Origin: Nonlabens dokdonensis DSW-6
GTDB lineage: Bacteria > Bacteroidota > Bacteroidia > Flavobacteriales > Flavobacteriaceae
DNA length: 64,000 nucleotides
Direction: 5' to 3'
NCBI RefSeq assembly: GCF_000332115.1
Contig: NC_020156.1
Location: 372,001-436,000 of the forward strand
Position 1 is the first letter of the stretch; each line of letters opens with the position of its first letter. The notes beneath the pieces are model-generated. The model was given only the letters and a program-made list of their open reading frames with translations, did not search any database and had not been told where the DNA came from. This document shows positions 27,238 through 34,770 of the stretch, one piece after another. The translations under genes were made by a program, and so were the position numbers.

Positions 27238-28539
27238 ATGAATTATATAGAAATCTTAATATTAGTACTGAGCTTTTTAGTGTTTTTATCCCTGCGCGTT
27301 CCTATTGCCTATGCTATCGGACTTGCTGGTTTTATAACCCTAGTGTATTCTATGCCATTTTTACCATCAGTAACTACAATGGCTCAGCGTATGGCGACAT
27401 CCCTAGATAGTTTTACACTTAGTGCCATACCGTTTTTCATTCTTGCCGGACAAATTATGAATCGCGGTGGGATCGCCGTGCGACTTATCAATTTTGCCAA
27501 AGCCATTGTAGGTCCATTACCGGGCGGATTGGCCTTTGTAAATATTATTTCTTGTATGCTTTTTGGAGCAATCTCAGGAAGTGCAGTTGCAGCAGCTAGT
27601 GCCATAGGTGGATTTATGAATCCGATGATGGAAAAAGATGGCTATAGTAAACCTTTTAGCGCCGCAGTAAACATTACTAGTGCTACTACAGGTCTGATTA
27701 TCCCACCTAGTAATGTATTGATTGTTTATTCTCTTGCAAGTGGTGGAGTTTCAATTGCAGCTTTATTTATTGCCGGTTATGTCCCTGGTTTATTACTAGG
27801 ATTAGCATTAATGATAGTAGCAGCGATCTATTCTATTATCAAAAAATATCCTACTGACAAGCTAGTGAGTGTAAAAGTATTCTTCAAAAGATTTCTAGAT
27901 GCACTACCTAGTTTAATGCTTTTAGTAGTGGTAATAGGTGGAATTGTAGGTGGGATTTTCACAGCGACCGAAGCTAGTGGAGTAGCTGTCCTTTATACCT
28001 TAGTTCTTGGTTTTGCTTACAAAGAAATTAAATTTAAAGATCTTTCTCCTATTCTTTTAGAAACCATCAAGACTAGTTCCATCGTTCTCTTACTAATAGC
28101 AACATCTATCGCAATGAGTTGGGTGATGTCTTACGAGAACATTCCGCAAGAAATCAGTGATGCACTTTTAGGTATAAGTGATAACCCTATTGTTATCCTT
28201 ATTCTTATTAACTTGATATTATTATTCGTAGGAATCTTTATGGACATGACACCAGCAGTATTGATCTTCACTCCTATCTTTTTACCTATCGTAACAGCCA
28301 TGGGAATGGATCCAGTTCACTTTGGAGTTATCATGATCATGAATTTATGTATAGGACTATGTACGCCACCTGTGGGCTCGGTACTCTTCGTAGGTTGCTC
28401 CGTCGCAGATTTAAAGATTCAAAAGGTCATACGACCTATGTTACCGCTTTTCCTAGCGATGATTGCCGTGCTTGTTCTAGTGACTTATTTTGAAGATATC
28501 ACCTTATGGTTGCCACGAGTATTTGATTTGATGGATTAA
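27238..28539 (+). CDS. dctM: TRAP transporter large permease
   Basis: This 433-residue protein has about twelve membrane helices. It carries DctM signatures: IPFFILAGQIMNRGGIA near 65-80, LFGAISGSAVAAASAIG near 105-120, TSATTGLIIPPSNVLIVYS near 145-160, and GLCTPPVGSVLF near residue 385. It forms the ion-coupled translocation channel with DctQ and the binding protein. It is the last gene of the uronate operon and is followed 20 bases later by a terminator. Confidence 0.95.
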   Translation: MNYIEILILVLSFLVFLSLRVPIAYAIGLAGFITLVYSMPFLPSVTTMAQRMATSLDSFTLSAIPFFILAGQIMNRGGIAVRLINFAKAIVGPLPGGLAFVNIISCMLFGAISGSAVAAASAIGGFMNPMMEKDGYSKPFSAAVNITSATTGLIIPPSNVLIVYSLASGGVSIAALFIAGYVPGLLLGLALMIVAAIYSIIKKYPTDKLVSVKVFFKRFLDALPSLMLLVVVIGGIVGGIFTATEASGVAVLYTLVLGFAYKEIKFKDLSPILLETIKTSSIVLLLIATSIAMSWVMSYENIPQEISDALLGISDNPIVILILINLILLFVGIFMDMTPAVLIFTPIFLPIVTAMGMDPVHFGVIMIMNLCIGLCTPPVGSVLFVGCSVADLKIQKVIRPMLPLFLAMIAVLVLVTYFEDITLWLPRVFDLMD

Positions 28540-28558
28540 TCTCCTACCAGCACTTTAT

Positions 28559-28599
28559 AAAAACACCCCAAAAGTTTTAGAAATCTTTGGGGTGTTTTT
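28559..28599 (+). terminator. Bidirectional terminator between dctM and uxaC
   Basis: Perfect 14-base arms AAAAACACCCCAAA / TTTGGGGTGTTTTT with a 13-base loop have U-tracts on both strands. It ends the plus-strand uronate operon and probably the minus-strand uxaC. Confidence 0.92.
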
Positions 28600-28619
28600 A
28601 ATATATAGAATTTTTATCT

Positions 28620-28635
28620 CGCTTTCGCGAAAGCG
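28620..28635. repeat. 16-bp palindrome, copy 7 (after uxaC)
   Basis: Perfect intergenic copy two bases beyond the uxaC stop codon. Confidence 0.95.
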
Positions 28636-28637
28636 TA

Positions 28638-30053
28638 CTATTTATCAAACTCAAAGTAATTAACGGCGTTGTGGTAACAAATATCACTTACAATTTTGCC
28701 TAACCACTGCTCATCTGCGGGAAGTTCTCCATTGACAACATCATTGCCTAATAGATTGCACAGGATGCGACGAAAATACTCATGACGTGGAAAGCTTAAA
28801 AAGCTGCGAGAATCTGTCAACATACCGACAAAAGTGCTTAAAACACCGAGACTAGAAAGTGTGTTGAGCTGCTTTTCCATGCCATCTTTTTGATCTAAAA
28901 ACCACCAAGCAGCGCCGTATTGCACTTTACCTCTAATGGTTCCATCATTAAAGTTACCAACCATAGTGGCAATCATCTCATTATCTGATGGATTGAGGTT
29001 GTAAATAATGGTTTTGGCAAGTTGGTTTGTACTGTCTAGCTCATTCAAAAAACCACTTATGGTAACCGCATGAGAAAAGTCCCCTATGGAGTCAAAACCA
29101 GTATCAGGACCCAATTGAGTTAATAATCGTTTGTTATTATTACGTATCGCGCCTACATGAAATTGTTGTGCCCAGCCGCGTTTGTGATACATTTTACTCA
29201 ACTCCAGCATCACCTTACCTGCAAAGTATTGTACTTGTGGAACTGATAATTGCTTGCCGTTTCTTACTTCTTGAAACAACGTATCAAGATTGAAATCTGC
29301 AGTTGTGCTGTGGTAGATTTGTTCCAGACCATAATCTGCAAGACGGCAACCATTCTGGTGGAAATAGTCTACTCGGTTTTCTAATGCGACTAATAGTGCA
29401 TCGTAATCATTAATACTGTTACCAGTTACATTTTTTAGTTGAGACAGATAAGCATTATATGAAATAGCATTACCAACTCCGAAGGCTTTGTCAGGCCTAA
29501 AAGTAGGTAATACTTTAGGAGATAATCTTTGTTCTTTTATACTTTTATGATGCTCTAATGAATCTATGGGATCATCTGTCGTACAAAGTAACTCAACATT
29601 TTGCTGCTGTAATAATCCTAAGGTACTGTGAGAAGACTGGCTGAGTAAATCATTTGTTTTTTCATAAGTTGCTGCGGCATTTTTTTCTGTAAGCAACTCT
29701 GTTATTCCAAAATAGCGCTCTAATTCTAAATGAGTCCAATGATACAATGGGTTTCTCAACGTATATGGAACAGCTCCAGCCCATTTATGAAATTTTTCTT
29801 CATCACTTGCATCACCTGTAATAAATTTCTCATTTATTCCCAGTGCACGCATGGCACGCCATTTATAGTGATCACCAGCAAGCCATACTTGAGAACAATT
29901 ATCAAATTGCCTATTTGTTGCAATATCTTCTGGAGACAGGTGATTATGATAATCTATAATAGGTAATTCTTTTGCAAAGTTGTGATAGAGACGTTTTGCA
30001 AAATCTGTTTGAAGTAGAAAATCCTCAGTAATAAATGAGTTCATAATTTCCAT
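28638..30053 (-). CDS. uxaC: Glucuronate/uronate isomerase
   Basis: About 471 residues. N-terminal IIDYHNHLSPEDIA carries metal-binding histidines of the amidohydrolase-like fold. LCTTDDPIDSLEHHK, the PTFRPDKAF motif and QFHVGAIRNNN are UxaC signatures, and the C-terminus has DSRSFLSFPRHEYFRR. It converts glucuronate to fructuronate (or galacturonate to tagaturonate), feeding UxuB. The start is ambiguous: ATG at 30053 is preferred over TTG at 30065, and an ATG at 30044 is also possible. A promoter-like CATCTTTG lies ten bases upstream. It is transcribed separately from the alginate locus behind it. Confidence 0.95.
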   Translation of the reverse strand: MEIMNSFITEDFLLQTDFAKRLYHNFAKELPIIDYHNHLSPEDIATNRQFDNCSQVWLAGDHYKWRAMRALGINEKFITGDASDEEKFHKWAGAVPYTLRNPLYHWTHLELERYFGITELLTEKNAAATYEKTNDLLSQSSHSTLGLLQQQNVELLCTTDDPIDSLEHHKSIKEQRLSPKVLPTFRPDKAFGVGNAISYNAYLSQLKNVTGNSINDYDALLVALENRVDYFHQNGCRLADYGLEQIYHSTTADFNLDTLFQEVRNGKQLSVPQVQYFAGKVMLELSKMYHKRGWAQQFHVGAIRNNNKRLLTQLGPDTGFDSIGDFSHAVTISGFLNELDSTNQLAKTIIYNLNPSDNEMIATMVGNFNDGTIRGKVQYGAAWWFLDQKDGMEKQLNTLSSLGVLSTFVGMLTDSRSFLSFPRHEYFRRILCNLLGNDVVNGELPADEQWLGKIVSDICYHNAVNYFEFDK

Positions 30054-30087
30054 ATTATACAACAAAGATGAGTCTTAAAAACAGCAA

Positions 30088-30112
30088 TTCCAACCTGTAC
30101 TAGGTTGGAATC
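30088..30112 (-). terminator. Hairpin between PL7 and uxaC
   Basis: Perfect 10-bp arms ATTCCAACCT / AGGTTGGAAT with a 5-base loop lie between the PL7 stop and the uxaC promoter. On the minus strand a T-run follows only after about eight bases, so termination may be weak. Confidence 0.55.
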
Positions 30113-30149
30113 GTCTATAATTCTTCTTTAAAAGTACTAGAATAGTATG

Positions 30150-31046
30150 CTAATGAGACACTTCTAGGCTGTACAATTTTACCTTTGAAAATCCAGCTGG
30201 GTCCACTGTCTGGATATAGTTTCCAGTTTTAAAGTAATTAATGAATGGCCATTTTGCTAGACTTACATCTTGAAAAACATGAGTCTGTCCATTTACAGTT
30301 ATTTGCAATCTTCCTGTAGAGGCACGTATTTCCAAATCAAAAGGTTCGTAACCTACCTGACCAAAATTATGAGATATATCACCCCAAACATTACTATCTC
30401 TAGTGATAATATTATCTCCTGATAGGCTATCATCTTCCAGCGTCTTTTTATAAGCTACTAAATTTCCATCACGCCACTGCATCTTTAATAATGGTGGAGC
30501 AGAATCGCTGGATAAGTTCAATCTAGTAACATCTGATGGTTTAATAATACCATGGATTTGAGCCATAATAAAACGGTCTTTATTCAAACTACCAGTTCCC
30601 GTATTATCAGAAGCTTCTAAAACTTGCATGCGCACTTTTAAAATTCCTCCATCACTAAGACTCCAGTTATCCCTAGAATTGGAAGGATTTATTAGTTCTC
30701 TTAATTCTGTACGTGGATAAGAGCTGTTTGCGGTGGTAGCACCATTGGGATCAAATTGAGTATAAAAAATGATTCCTTCACCATCTTCATCATCATACAT
30801 AAAACCGTCCAGCGCACTGATGTTACGGTAACCGCCGTTACTGATTTGGGACGGCATAAATTCATCTGGACTACCATCATTATTATTATCAAATGGCACG
30901 GTTACTTTCCAATTAGAAAAATCCATTGCCTCGGTGTCGTTTCCATCTCCTGGATTAATGACTTGAATACGTTCTGGAGCATCTGATTCTTCAGACTCAC
31001 AAGAGAATATCAATAAGATCGCAAATAAAAAAATACACTTTTTCAT
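30150..31046 (-). CDS. PL7 alginate lyase
   Basis: This 298-residue lipoprotein (lipobox IFSC, Cys at 16) has a jelly-roll catalytic domain from about residue 40. The three PL7 blocks are all present: RTELR at 112-116, QIH at 163-165 and YFKTGNYIQ at 271-279, supplying Arg, Gln, His and Tyr of the active site. An isoleucine in QIH is usually associated with preference for guluronate-containing stretches. A short acidic linker after the lipid anchor suggests surface or periplasmic exposure. It is the last gene of the alginate locus on this strand. Confidence 0.95.
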   Translation of the reverse strand: MKKCIFLFAILLIFSCESEESDAPERIQVINPGDGNDTEAMDFSNWKVTVPFDNNNDGSPDEFMPSQISNGGYRNISALDGFMYDDEDGEGIIFYTQFDPNGATTANSSYPRTELRELINPSNSRDNWSLSDGGILKVRMQVLEASDNTGTGSLNKDRFIMAQIHGIIKPSDVTRLNLSSDSAPPLLKMQWRDGNLVAYKKTLEDDSLSGDNIITRDSNVWGDISHNFGQVGYEPFDLEIRASTGRLQITVNGQTHVFQDVSLAKWPFINYFKTGNYIQTVDPAGFSKVKLYSLEVSH

Positions 31047-31105
31047 ATCTAAAAATAATTAAGTAAATATAAATCTGAGATGATTAATAAAAAACATATA
31101 AAACG

Positions 31106-32389
31106 TTAATATCCAGATACTTTTATATAATTAAACAGCCACTTTTTTCCTTTTTGTTTTACCTCGGGATACATCCAGTGTGCAGCATCATAAGCTACCT
31201 CAACTGTTTTTTCTGACTTCAACTCGTTCAGCATCGCTGTGATAGAACTTGCTGGACATACATTATCATTATATCCGTAGGCATAAAAACCAGGTGTTTT
31301 AAGTTTTCTGGCAAAGTTTACAACGTCATAATAACGTGTTACTTCAACTTTTTGAGGTGTAAAGTCAAAATCCTTTTCATAAATCCTAGGCCACCCACCA
31401 GCGCGACCGTTTTTAAATCCTTCTAGATCTGACAAAGCAGGATAAAACGCTGCGATTGCGTCAACACGATCGTCTAATGCAGCAGTTACTATGGTTAATG
31501 CACCACCTTGAGAGCCACCAGTTACAGCAAGATTTTCGCCGTCAAATTTATCTACGGTGTGAATAAAATCTATTGCTCTTACACAAGCGGTATAAACTCT
31601 TTTGTAATAATAAGCATCGCGGTCATCCATTCTATTCCAATAATATTTATAAAGAGCCCCTTGTTTTAGGTTCTCATAAATAGCACTATCATATAAATTT
31701 ACTGGTATACCATGAATTCCTATTTGTAGAGAGATAACATCGTCACTTTTATCAGTTCCATAATAAGGTCGTACTCCAGCTCCAGGAACATGAAGAACAG
31801 CTGGAAAAGTTCCTTCTTTTTTAGGAACCATCAAAATGCCATAAATAAAAGCCTTTTTACCATGATTGAATCTAATGTGATATGCTAGATTTTTATCAGT
31901 GTCCTGTTCTGGTAACCGAGTCATTTGCGGATTGAGATCTATTTTACGAGCATCTCTTATCGCTTTGTTCCAAAAAGAGTCAAAGTCTTCAGGCATTTTT
32001 GTAAAAGTCTGAATTTGATCTACATCTATTCCTGCAGTTGCAGTATTAGAAAATGTTTTACCATTATCTTCAAAGTCTACAGTCAATCTTACAAAACCTG
32101 GTTCATTCAAGGCTATACCTTCAATTATTCCATAACCAGAAATCAATCCTTCAGTTTTACTGATTTCAGGTTCCATCTGTTCTTGAGCGATCGTGTATTT
32201 GATTTTGGCATTTTTTACAAGCTTACCGTATTTAAAAATAGACACCTCAAAATCTGCTCGTTCTCCTACTTGATATTGATATGACTCACTAACTGGCGCG
32301 ACTAGAATACGTATCAATTCATCTCGTTGAGATTGCGATACGGCAGATACAGAGCAAATAAAAATTAGAAAAAACAGGTAACTTTTCAT
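31106..32389 (-). CDS. CE7-like acetyl esterase (AXE1 family) in alginate locus
   Basis: This 427-residue secreted protein has a signal peptide to about SAVSQ. An N-terminal Ig-like domain (about 25-125) is followed by an alpha/beta hydrolase domain. The catalytic serine is S293 in GGSQGG, the Asp is D375 in YGYNDNVC and the His is H404 in AAHWMYP, in the order and spacing of acetyl-xylan esterase family CE7. The family removes acetyl groups from xylo-oligosaccharides and other small acetyl esters. Inside this alginate locus it may deacetylate bacterial alginate or a co-occurring glycan; this is inference. It is 2 bases from the next gene of the operon. Confidence 0.8.
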   Translation of the reverse strand: MKSYLFFLIFICSVSAVSQSQRDELIRILVAPVSESYQYQVGERADFEVSIFKYGKLVKNAKIKYTIAQEQMEPEISKTEGLISGYGIIEGIALNEPGFVRLTVDFEDNGKTFSNTATAGIDVDQIQTFTKMPEDFDSFWNKAIRDARKIDLNPQMTRLPEQDTDKNLAYHIRFNHGKKAFIYGILMVPKKEGTFPAVLHVPGAGVRPYYGTDKSDDVISLQIGIHGIPVNLYDSAIYENLKQGALYKYYWNRMDDRDAYYYKRVYTACVRAIDFIHTVDKFDGENLAVTGGSQGGALTIVTAALDDRVDAIAAFYPALSDLEGFKNGRAGGWPRIYEKDFDFTPQKVEVTRYYDVVNFARKLKTPGFYAYGYNDNVCPASSITAMLNELKSEKTVEVAYDAAHWMYPEVKQKGKKWLFNYIKVSGY

Positions 32390-32391
32390 AT

Positions 32392-33207
32392 TTATGGCTT
32401 CAATTCAGTAATACTAAAGTCGGCAAATTTCACCGATTCATCTCTCAATTGCTCTTTATGTTTCAAACTTCTATAAAGTCCCCATTTAGGTCGCATGAAC
32501 TTTGCATTAGTCTTCCACATTCTTAAATCTCCTTTATAGGAAAGTAGATTTTTGTTGTCTCGCTTTCGCGAAAGCGTAACATCTATACTTCCTTCTTCTC
32601 CATAAACTATGGTTTCTTGTACTTCAATCCACTCACCTAAAAATGGTTCTAAGTTAGTCGTTGCAACATCTTCTTGAGTTAAAAAAGTGGAATGACGAAT
32701 AGAAAAAGTCTTTTCATCTCTTTTATCTCTCAAAGTATAGGTTATGGTGGGCATTTTATCCTCTGGTCCACCTACAGCTTTTATTTGATGAATATGTGTG
32801 AATCCAGCACTTGCTTTAAAATTCTTGTCTAGTTTAAAAAGCCATTTATAAATATGAGTTTCTCCTTCAACTCCAAGAGTTTCTTCTGGCGACTGACCGT
32901 AAGTTTTGATCTCTGTGCGCTGTTTGTCAAATCTTTGACAGCGATCAGAATCCATATCTACATGTCCATGAAAAAGAAATACATCCTTATCTAATTCTTT
33001 ATCAAACTCTTGAGTAATATGTTTTCCAAAGCTGGGATGACTACAGTCACTAACTTCTATAACGTCATAACCAGGAGCAAGAACGCTGTTTATTAACTCA
33101 TAGGTATCTTTGGACGCGTCTGCATGTAGGACTATTGTAGTATCAACAGCCCTATCCTGCTTAAATAGCAATGATAGGGCTGCAATACATATAAATATTT
33201 GTTTCAT
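32392..33207 (-). CDS. Secreted jelly-roll protein, candidate polysaccharide lyase
   Basis: This is a 271-residue protein with a short signal-like N-terminus. I cannot place it firmly in a family. Three blocks occur in the order and spacing of PL7-, PL13- and PL20-type jelly-roll lyases: R97-TEIK-101 after an acidic strand; H138-IHQIK-143; and KWGLYRS at 241-247 near the end. They parallel RTELR, QIH and the Tyr strand of the PL7 protein encoded next door. It lies between the lamin-tail proteins and the CE7 esterase. A lyase acting on alginate or glucuronan is my inference. It carries a 16-bp palindrome encoding LSRKR at 212-216. Confidence 0.55.
   Translation of the reverse strand: MKQIFICIAALSLLFKQDRAVDTTIVLHADASKDTYELINSVLAPGYDVIEVSDCSHPSFGKHITQEFDKELDKDVFLFHGHVDMDSDRCQRFDKQRTEIKTYGQSPEETLGVEGETHIYKWLFKLDKNFKASAGFTHIHQIKAVGGPEDKMPTITYTLRDKRDEKTFSIRHSTFLTQEDVATTNLEPFLGEWIEVQETIVYGEEGSIDVTLSRKRDNKNLLSYKGDLRMWKTNAKFMRPKWGLYRSLKHKEQLRDESVKFADFSITELKP
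32561..32576. repeat. 16-bp palindrome, copy 8 (in jelly-roll gene)
   Basis: Perfect copy read as LSRKR. The peptide context LSRKRDN also occurs at copy 1 in the PL17 gene. Confidence 0.95.
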
Positions 33208-33208
33208 A

Positions 33209-34753
33209 TTATTTCATAAGAAACTGTATGGTTTCAGTTCCTTGAGCTGCATTTATTTTAACAAAATAGGTGCCAGTCTTCAATGAAGCTACATTTACTA
33301 TTTCTGAAAACTGAGAGACGTTCATAACTTTCTGTCCAGTTACATTATAGATAGTAAGACTATCCCACTGACCATTATCCATAGTTATAGAAATTTCTCC
33401 TTGCGATGGATTAGGGAAAAGTTTGATTGTTCCTAATGTTTCAGATACAACACTCAAAGTATTTCTAGATCCTGGAGTACCTAATTGACTTGCACTTCCA
33501 AAAGTTGCAGTTGCCGCATTCCAAGCAGAAGAAAGATCATTTGCATTAGCGTCAAAAGTATTAGATTCAATACTACCACCACCTGAGAATCCCATCATAG
33601 GAAAACCTATAGGCATTGTACCATAGCCATAATCATATTCTACACGATCGATCTCAGTTCCTGTACCACTTACTAAAAAGACACCGTCTATTTCATTATC
33701 ATTAGGCGTTCCATCATCAAAAGATGATTCATTGTTAAATCTTGGAAACTGACTTCCCATTCCTGGAGTAGGTGTTCCACCAGGAGGAGAATCAAATCCA
33801 TAAGTATAAGCTACCGAAGGTATTCCACCATTTAATGTTGCATCACCATTAGCCGCAAGCACAGCGTATCCATTTGCTGGCACGATAGTACTTGTAGTGA
33901 TTTCATGAGCACGCCCGCTAGAAGAAGAATCTCCTATGGTCCATCCCATCATATCGATAGGTGCGCTAGTTGTATTATAAACCTCAACGTATTCTCTCTC
34001 GTCTTCTGATCCATTAGGATCGATCATAATTTCAGTAATAACTATATCACCAGGTCCTAAAGCCGCGGTTCCACCTGAATTATTATTAGCCGTTCCTGGT
34101 GTACCTACTAACATGTCTGTTCCATACATAGCTGTACTTGGAGACCAGTTTGCGGCAATATCATTAGAAGCGCTGTCTAAAGTAGCTGCATCTAATTGAT
34201 AAGTTACATCTTGTGCTGCACCCATTGCTGGCCAGTCGTTCAAAGTGCCACCATTACCATCTGAATATCCAAACCCATAAAGTATTTGATCTATAACAGT
34301 TCCTGTTCCTGTTTCTAAACGTATTCCATCATCATTTGTAGAACCATTTGCGTAGGTGCTTTCATTGTTCCAAGTAGGGTAATTTGTTCCCATACCTGGT
34401 GTTGCAGGTCCACCTATAGGGCTATCATAACCGTATTCATATATGGCATTTGTAATACCACCGTTAAGCGTTGCATCATCATTGGAAACTAGTACTGCAT
34501 AATCATTTGCAGGAACTAATACTGGTGTGGTAGAAACTATTACATGTGCACGACCACTACTGGACTCGTCGTTGATGACCCAACCATTGATATCAATATC
34601 GGCACCAGTTGTATTATAAACTTCAAACCATTCTCTTTCTCTTTCGTTACCGTTAGGGTCAATGAATATTTCTGAGACAATAATATCTCCTGGATTCTGT
34701 GCAAAAGCAAATACTCCTAGAAGTAATGCTATGATGGGTAATTTTGTTTTCAT
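33209..34753 (-). CDS. Lamin-tail-domain T9SS surface protein (two domains)
   Basis: This 514-residue protein has a signal peptide ending near FAFAQ. It contains two lamin-tail domains (about 20-215 and 230-425), each starting with GDI-(V/I)-(V/I)-(S/T)-E-I-(F/M)-IDPNG and containing a VYNTT-x-(D/P)-I-(D)-xx-GW strand. A C-terminal type IX sorting tail begins at LFPNPSQGE (near 444) and ends in ETIQFLMK. It is probably exported through T9SS and attached to the surface. Lamin-tail domains are Ig-like and often bind DNA, proteins or glycans; the ligand is unknown. Its first domain is close at DNA level to the second domain of the next gene, indicating domain duplication. Confidence 0.85.
   Translation of the reverse strand: MKTKLPIIALLLGVFAFAQNPGDIIVSEIFIDPNGNEREREWFEVYNTTGADIDINGWVINDESSSGRAHVIVSTTPVLVPANDYAVLVSNDDATLNGGITNAIYEYGYDSPIGGPATPGMGTNYPTWNNESTYANGSTNDDGIRLETGTGTVIDQILYGFGYSDGNGGTLNDWPAMGAAQDVTYQLDAATLDSASNDIAANWSPSTAMYGTDMLVGTPGTANNNSGGTAALGPGDIVITEIMIDPNGSEDEREYVEVYNTTSAPIDMMGWTIGDSSSSGRAHEITTSTIVPANGYAVLAANGDATLNGGIPSVAYTYGFDSPPGGTPTPGMGSQFPRFNNESSFDDGTPNDNEIDGVFLVSGTGTEIDRVEYDYGYGTMPIGFPMMGFSGGGSIESNTFDANANDLSSAWNAATATFGSASQLGTPGSRNTLSVVSETLGTIKLFPNPSQGEISITMDNGQWDSLTIYNVTGQKVMNVSQFSEIVNVASLKTGTYFVKINAAQGTETIQFLMK
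34100..34625 (-). repeat. Lamin-tail domain repeat, copy A
   Basis: Visually about four-fifths identical in DNA to 37320-37845, by eye, without an alignment program. It encodes the block with ILYGFGYSDG and NDWPAMGAA. Confidence 0.65.
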
Positions 34754-34770
34754 AATATTATTTATAAAGG

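Noticed and set aside
30038..30065. Longer N-terminus of UxaC from a TTG at 30065
   Set aside because: The added residues are not part of the family and would overlap the promoter-like CATCTTTG by two bases. ATG at 30053 fits better.
31703..31712. TGGTATACCA, core of the UxuR-type palindrome
   Set aside because: It lies inside the CE7 esterase coding region, lacks the outer T/A pair of the motif, and no promoter elements are near. Treated as chance.
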